Of a DNA stretch of 64,000 nt, positions 58,641 to 64,000 are shown piece by piece (the stretch's first letter is position 1; the number at the start of each line of letters is the position of its first letter). Source of the DNA: Phoronis australis (lineage: Eukaryota > Phoronida > Phoronidae); assembly GCA_002633005.1 (NCBI GenBank), contig NMRA01000030.1, forward strand, positions 430,019 to 494,018. The letters run 5' to 3'. Below the pieces are notes generated by a model. That model was not told the DNA's origin. It made no database searches and worked only from the letters and a program-made list of their open reading frames with translations. The translations under genes and the position numbers were made by a program.

Positions 58641-59779
58641 AAATCATTGTACAACCTGGATATGTGACCTCGCATCATAGGTCACAAGTGCAAAGGTCAT
58701 CCATTTGCAGTGTTTACAAATTATTCATGAACACAGCCCACATCTTGGTTATGGCAGGATGTGTATTGCAGTCTCCAATTTGGGACATACTCTACAATTT
58801 GGGATACTGAAATTCAAGCCAAAAATGTATTTTGTTGATTGCGATCATTGGAACATGGGAAATTTTATGTTGATCATATCTTTTAAATATAGGAAACTGC
58901 ATTAACACAATCTGAAAACAGACTCAATGATGCAGTTCATAAAACATTAAGAAACAGACACTGACATCAGGCTTACATAATCATTCCCAGAGGTTTGTCA
59001 TTGATCATATTCTTGAATTAGGGGACACAGTCAATATTGCCTACTTCTGAAACTTAGTAAAGCTCCGACCTTAAAGCCTAACTTCAACAAAATTTTGTTA
59101 TTTTAGATGTATAGGGCTAACCAGATAGTCCTATCAAAGCCAGTTAGTAAAATAAGAAAACACGAGTTCAATCATGCAAATGTAAGCCTGTCAAATGATA
59201 AGTGAAGCTGCCTTTTCATGCCATGTTGCGTCACCACAAGATCCAGCACAAACAACAAAAGGTTGTATTGAATAGTGGTCTGAATAGAACACCATTGTGT
59301 GCGGGTGTTATTCACAAAAAAGGTGATTCTTGCGATGACATAAACAAAACCAAGCCAACATGCCTAACAGTTCATTACATTTGGCAGTTTATGGCACTAG
59401 TGGGCTCAGAGCGATGCTCTTAACATACCAAATTTACAGGTGTTACCATTGAAGATAGGCTTTAAGGAAAATAGTCTGTAACTGGACTTTTGAACAGAGT
59501 AATATTGTTTAGTTTATAATATTGAGCAATACTGTTTAGTTTACACAAAACCAGAGCTCAGATAGAACACGCAAATACCCTTTTAAGATGAGTTTTCCCA
59601 ACAGACTACATATAACTGGTTTATTTGAGTGATGTACCTTGCTGGTTCGAAATGTTTGTTCCCAATTACAACTTCTGAATAAAATTCACTGACCTCATTT
59701 GAATTTTTCCATTAGTGAAAATTTGTCTGACAAATTAAGCAAAGAGCAAGTTGGAAAATAAAAACTTTCACAGTTTTCA
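58641..59779. other. unique non-coding spacer between two repeat elements
   Basis: No gene or repeat recognised; frames of up to 73 codons lack motifs. Confidence 0.45.
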
Positions 59780-60454
59780 ACATGAGCCGCGCAGAGCATT
59801 GAAACAGTTTGCTTCTCGGGATGATTATTAGTGTCAAAAATGGACCCTACGTGGCGCAGAATACATAAAATCCATCCCCAAATGGATAGGTGCTATCGCC
59901 ATCATAACAGAAACATGTTTGCCACATTTCAATGAAAATAACTCTGAAGGAACAGATGCAAAAATTGTATTAAACTAAAATTGCCACTGGGGGGTACAAC
60001 AGTAGTCAGAACCATCTTAAAGTAAAGCAGCTGTAGTCACATTTATAATATAAAACAAATTGCAAATTTTCACAAAGATCCTTCAAAGGAATAAAGAGAA
60101 ACAGCCGAGGAAGCAAAAAACAAAAATTGCCACCAATAGGGGTCACAGTTGTCAAGTTCCGTTTGCAAATAAACAACTTTTTATCAGGAACAAAAACACA
60201 CTCAAAGAAATAAAAATAGCCACTTGGTGATGCAAAAATACATCAAATCCATACAGAAATGGAAGATTATTGTCATCTTGACAGATATCCTAGGTGCCAA
60301 ATTTCATGAAAATCAGTTGATGAATTCCGCATATACAGAGGCAAATAAGACTGCCACTAGGGGGCACAGTGGAAAAAAATGGGTGTGAAACGTGTCATAA
60401 AATGTTGTCAGCTCCATATAGGAACACGTCCACCAAATTTCACAAAGATCCTAA

Positions 60455-61840
60455 ACAAGAGCAACGCGGAGCGTTGAAATGCGCTCACGAATGCATTGCA
60501 AATGGTGTGCTTTTAGGGTTACTTGAGTATTACTTGGGTGCAGAACTAGTGTCGTCGTACTCGGGGCAGACCCACAGATGCTCGGCTTTCCATGTCATAA
60601 AGTTAGACAAGGTCCTTTGACTAACCACCCCAACCAACTGCTGATTACACATTCGTCTTGCCCGGCCATGTAAACGACTATCAGCACCACAGCCTCTCTC
60701 ATATCCAAACAGCTGCATTCTGTCAACTGCATCACCATTCTCCCATGGCTCCACCTCTCCAAGCGCTCCAAGAATCTCACTCTCTCCCAGTCTGAGGGCG
60801 CCCTGTATTGATGCATTTCCCGCTAACTTGTCAGCTGAGCTTTCTCATTTGCGGCAACCCCGGCATGCCCAGGGGAGAATATCCAAGTCAGCTGTCTCAG
60901 TCCACTGTTTTGTAAATACAGCAGCCACTCGGATTTGAGATATCCCTTATAATATTTTTCTCAGAATGCTCTGAGAGTCTGTCACAATAGCTGCACAGGT
61001 ACGAGTGTTTTCCTGTAGTCATGCAAGTGCCTTTGCAGCAGTAACCTCCTCCATCTTCATACTAGATGTCGTGAGCTCATATGCCTCACCATTTTCCGTT
61101 GCAATTTTGCCATCCACATTGACTACATAGCCCCATCTAGATCTTTCTCCTCTTTTAACCGATCCATCAGTGTACACTACAGCATCACCTTCACTACAAT
61201 TTTCATAAACCAGCTCAAGAACTTCACTGTTAACTGCACAAGCCGCCCTGTCACGACACTCTCGGCCCATAGTAATGACAACCCTGGTGAATCTGCTAGC
61301 TGTTTTGTCATCCACCTTCATATACTGTTCTCTGCGAACCAGATCCAGCTCACACACTCTTTCTACCACAGTCGTTGAAATCGTCGGAAAATCGTCAACC
61401 GTCCTCGTTTTAGTAAGCACATACATGCCAATTTTCACAATCATCCTTTGAGCAGTTTGGTTGATAGAGGGGTGGACACAAAAAAACAGACTCGAAAACA
61501 GTAAAAATGACCACTAGGTGGTGCAAACTACGTCGAATCTATCTGAAAACGAGTGGATAGCGTCACCTCACTAATAGGTGCCTACATATTAAATTTCATG
61601 AAAATCCGTTAAGGACTTTTGAAGATACAAAGGTAAACGTAAAAAAATAAAATTGCCACTAGGGGGCACACCGGTCGTCGGATCCATCCGAAAGTTCGCT
61701 CATGCCGTCCCATTCATGAATGGAATATATGTGCCAAATTTCACGAACGTAAGTCACAGGGTTTTGGAGATACAGCAGCGGACGCCGGACGGACGGAGAT
61801 GACGGCATATGCGTACACATATGAATATGTGGGCTCATAA
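60455..61840. mobile_element. younger nested copy of the hairpin-ended family carrying an RNase H fragment
   Basis: The head ACAAGAGCAACGCGGAGCGT starts at 60455 with hairpin CAACGC-GGA-GCGTTG (60462-60476). The tail hairpin CACATAT-GA-ATATGTG is at 61816-61831, followed by GGGCTCATAAAA. From about 61366 on, the body matches the 57.1-58.6-kb copy; the CTTTGAGC to GCCACTAGGG spacing is 209 bases in both. Between about 60527 and 61365 the usual body is replaced by an unrelated segment encoding a retrotransposon RNase H on the minus strand. Confidence 0.72.
60540..61365 (-). pseudogene. broken RNase H domain of a non-LTR retrotransposon
   Basis: The minus-strand frames spell an RNase H fold in order: VVYTDGSVKRGERSRWGYVV (first catalytic Asp, near 61167), then SSMKMEEVTAAKALA (catalytic Glu), then AAIVTDSQSILRKI (second Asp), LTWIFSPGHAGVAANEKA and ADKLAGNASIQGALRLGESE (final Asp). 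A TGA at 61019-61021 interrupts it where Trp is expected, and frameshifts occur near 60945 and 60845. The downstream frame continues to WVCPEYDDTS near 60545. No reverse transcriptase lies next to it. It sits exactly inside the hairpin-ended element, implying capture or insertion followed by decay. Confidence 0.85.
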
Positions 61841-62750
61841 AAATGTTAAGGAGACAGCGGTGGACACAAAAAAAACCGCCAAGGTAATGGAACCCGTCCC
61901 AATATCAATGTGAGCCACAGCCCTATCATCAGAAACACATCTGCCATTTACACAACGATCCTTCACGTAGTTTGGCAGATAGAGAGGAAGATGTCAAAAA
62001 TGGGACTTGAAACTCTTAAAAATCCCCACTAGAAGGTGCACTATAAGTAAAATCTGTCTGAAAATAAAGTCATAATCATCACCTTAATAGAAACCTATTA
62101 GCCAAATTTCATGAAAATCCATCAATGAATTCCAAAGATAGAAAGAAAAACATAAAAAAATAAATTTGCCACTAGGGGCACACCAATTGTTGGACTGGGC
62201 TGAAACTCGCCATCATCTGATGTCAACTCCATAGGAACACATCAGTCAAATTTCAAAAAGTTCCTACAAAAGATTAAGGAGATACAGCCGTGGACGCAAA
62301 TTGAAACAAAGTCCCCATTAGGGGCACCAGTCAGTAGTCAAACACGCCCAAAAATCAACGTCAACTATGGTCTCCTCATCAAAAACACACCTGCCAATTT
62401 TCATAATGATCCTTCAAGCAGAGAGAAAGGCGGACGCAAAGCAGACTTGAAATTGAAAAAAACGACCATTAGATGGTGCAGAATCGTCAAAAACATCTGA
62501 AAATGTAAAGGTGTCATCGCCTTCATAATAATAACCCATTTGCCAAATTTCATGAAAATCCATCCACGAATTACGCAGATACAGAGGCAACCGTAAAAAC
62601 TAAAATTGACACTAGGGCGCACAGCGGTAAACAGATCAGTCCGAAAGGCGTCACACCTAACAAATCTGCAAAGGGTTTAGGAGATACACAGCCAGGCACC
62701 CAGACAAGATGCAAACAATATGCACTCCCATATAAATATGTGGGTGAATA

Positions 62751-64000
62751 ATAAAACCAGTGATTCAAACTAAAAATCAGACACAAATTAAAAAGATGAA
62801 ACAAAATATAACATTTTCTAAAACCAATCTATTGACTGCATTGGGTGTATTTTGTTGCGTTAATGGACAGCCACACTCAGGTGAAAACATTACTTTAAAC
62901 CATCAAAACTACGCAAAACAAAGACAAGAAATATCTGCATGTTTGGTTCACCCAAGAACATTTATGAACAAAGTTACAACATCACAAAGTGTGTAACCAT
63001 AACTAATTTACATAGTATAAAACACATAGAACAACTCCGGGACTAGAATAACAAAGAGACTACTGTCTCACTTTGAAAAAGTACTAAAACTACATCAAGA
63101 TTTTAAAAAATTGACTTTCACGACATGGAAATCGAAACCAGGCTAATCTCCACGAGCCCTACAGATTGCGCCACCAGAAAAAACAAAACCAGCCAAATCA
63201 CAGCATCTTTCATAGACATGAAAAGATGCTGAAAATAATACCTTTGCTAAAAACACTCTGTCAGCATCAGGTATAAAATAATACCGTCAGTTATTTTGAT
63301 CTAGCCAAATTAAAAGAATCTGTAACACACCCAAGAAAACAACTTATTTCTGACAGTTAATGGCTAGATTTCCTTTTTAATAAATCATAGAATATGGCTG
63401 ATATTCGTCTAATTACATTCACTACATTACTTGAGCATTGATTTGTTGAAGCATTACCATTAGAAGGAAAATGATACCAATCAATGATACATTAGCCAGC
63501 TTTCAACAGGACACACTTAATGAAATTGGAACAAAAAATTCAATCCATTTGGCAAATCTAGCATTGATGCCCAGACGTATGTCTCACATCAGGCCGATTC
63601 CACCGTATCTGTCCTCTTTGTTACACACAAAATTACTTTGAAATTCATCTCCATAAACTCTACCTGGAGGTAAACTTTGTCCTATCTTCATCCCCAGATG
63701 ACAAAAATTTGTATTACGCAACATTTTTTCTTGTAATGAAGGTTAGAAATAAGGTCAGAATTTGCCATTAATTTCCAACAAGACTACGTTATGATTCAGA
63801 ATTTCACTAAATCAAAAGTGACTTGCAGATTACAGCGAGCTGCTCATCAGTTGGTTGACCAATAGAAAGTTAAATATTTAAGTTAAAGTTGAACCTCCAG
63901 TGCACTTCCTGTTATTAAAAATTAACGTGAAATCAGCAAATATGTTGTCAAGCACGGTACACAGTTAACACTGCTTACAAAGATGACATCGGTTGGAACA
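62751..64000. other. non-coding end of window
   Basis: AT-rich, no recognisable gene, repeat array or mobile-element end. It may be intron of the long CELF isoform or 5' flanking DNA. Confidence 0.45.

Larger units (their letters stand above)
59780..62750. mobile_element. older copy of the hairpin-ended family, split by a nested younger copy
   Basis: A diverged head (ACATGAGCCGCGCAGAGCAT, then TGAAA) starts at 59780. Diverged body units (GCCACTGGGGGGTACAACAG, TTTCACAAAGATCCTTCAA, CATGAAAATCAGTTGATG) run to about 60454, then the younger copy interrupts. Body units resume at about 61841 (GTTAAGGAGACAGCGGTGGA) and continue to a tail at 62721-62750 (ATGCACTCCCATATAAATAT, then GTGGGTGAATAATAAAA). 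The interruption falls inside a single subunit. Confidence 0.65.

Overview
This is animal (invertebrate-type) nuclear DNA: AT-rich, intron-dominated, full of minisatellites and short transposons, with no bacterial-style gene packing. The sequence does not fix the species. A single CELF3/4/5/6-type gene and the repeat style fit an invertebrate deuterostome or lophotrochozoan. Almost all longer open frames are chance frames in introns or repeats.

The one clear host gene is on the minus strand: a CELF (CUGBP/Elav-like, Bruno-3-type) RNA-binding protein. Seven consecutive coding exons run from 19806 down to 8408. They encode RRM2, the Ala/Gln/Pro/Met-rich divergent linker and RRM3, with GT..AG sites and matching phases throughout. 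The stop is at 8408-8410, and up to 6.5 kb of likely 3' UTR follows down to about 1.9 kb. A 46-nt exon at 24882-24927 carries an ATG and ends in the phase needed to join the RRM2 exon. A CCAAT/TATA-like promoter lies just upstream of it. It would give a 354-aa isoform without RRM1. I found no RRM1 exon here, so exons of the longer isoform should lie beyond 64 kb, making 25-64 kb an intron of that form.

Layout: 1-1.9 kb is intergenic, with the decayed C-terminal tail of a LINE reverse transcriptase. 1.9-8.4 kb is the putative 3' UTR. 8.4-25 kb holds the CELF exons, most introns carrying their own minisatellite; one array almost touches the last splice acceptor. 25-27.8 kb holds promoter-like sequence and a 444-bp duplication around an assembly N. 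27.8-49 kb is mostly unique intron-like sequence with scattered short repeats and a palindromic MITE. 49-63 kb is a transposon-rich block: a 1.7-kb terminal-inverted-repeat element, a short hAT-like MITE inside a minisatellite, and several copies of a hairpin-ended element family with a 452-bp higher-order repeat. One copy carries an RNase H gene fragment and is nested inside another copy.

The most interesting candidates are the RRM1-less CELF promoter/exon, the splice-site-adjacent minisatellite, and the hairpin-ended element family with an apparent gene capture and a nested insertion without target duplication.
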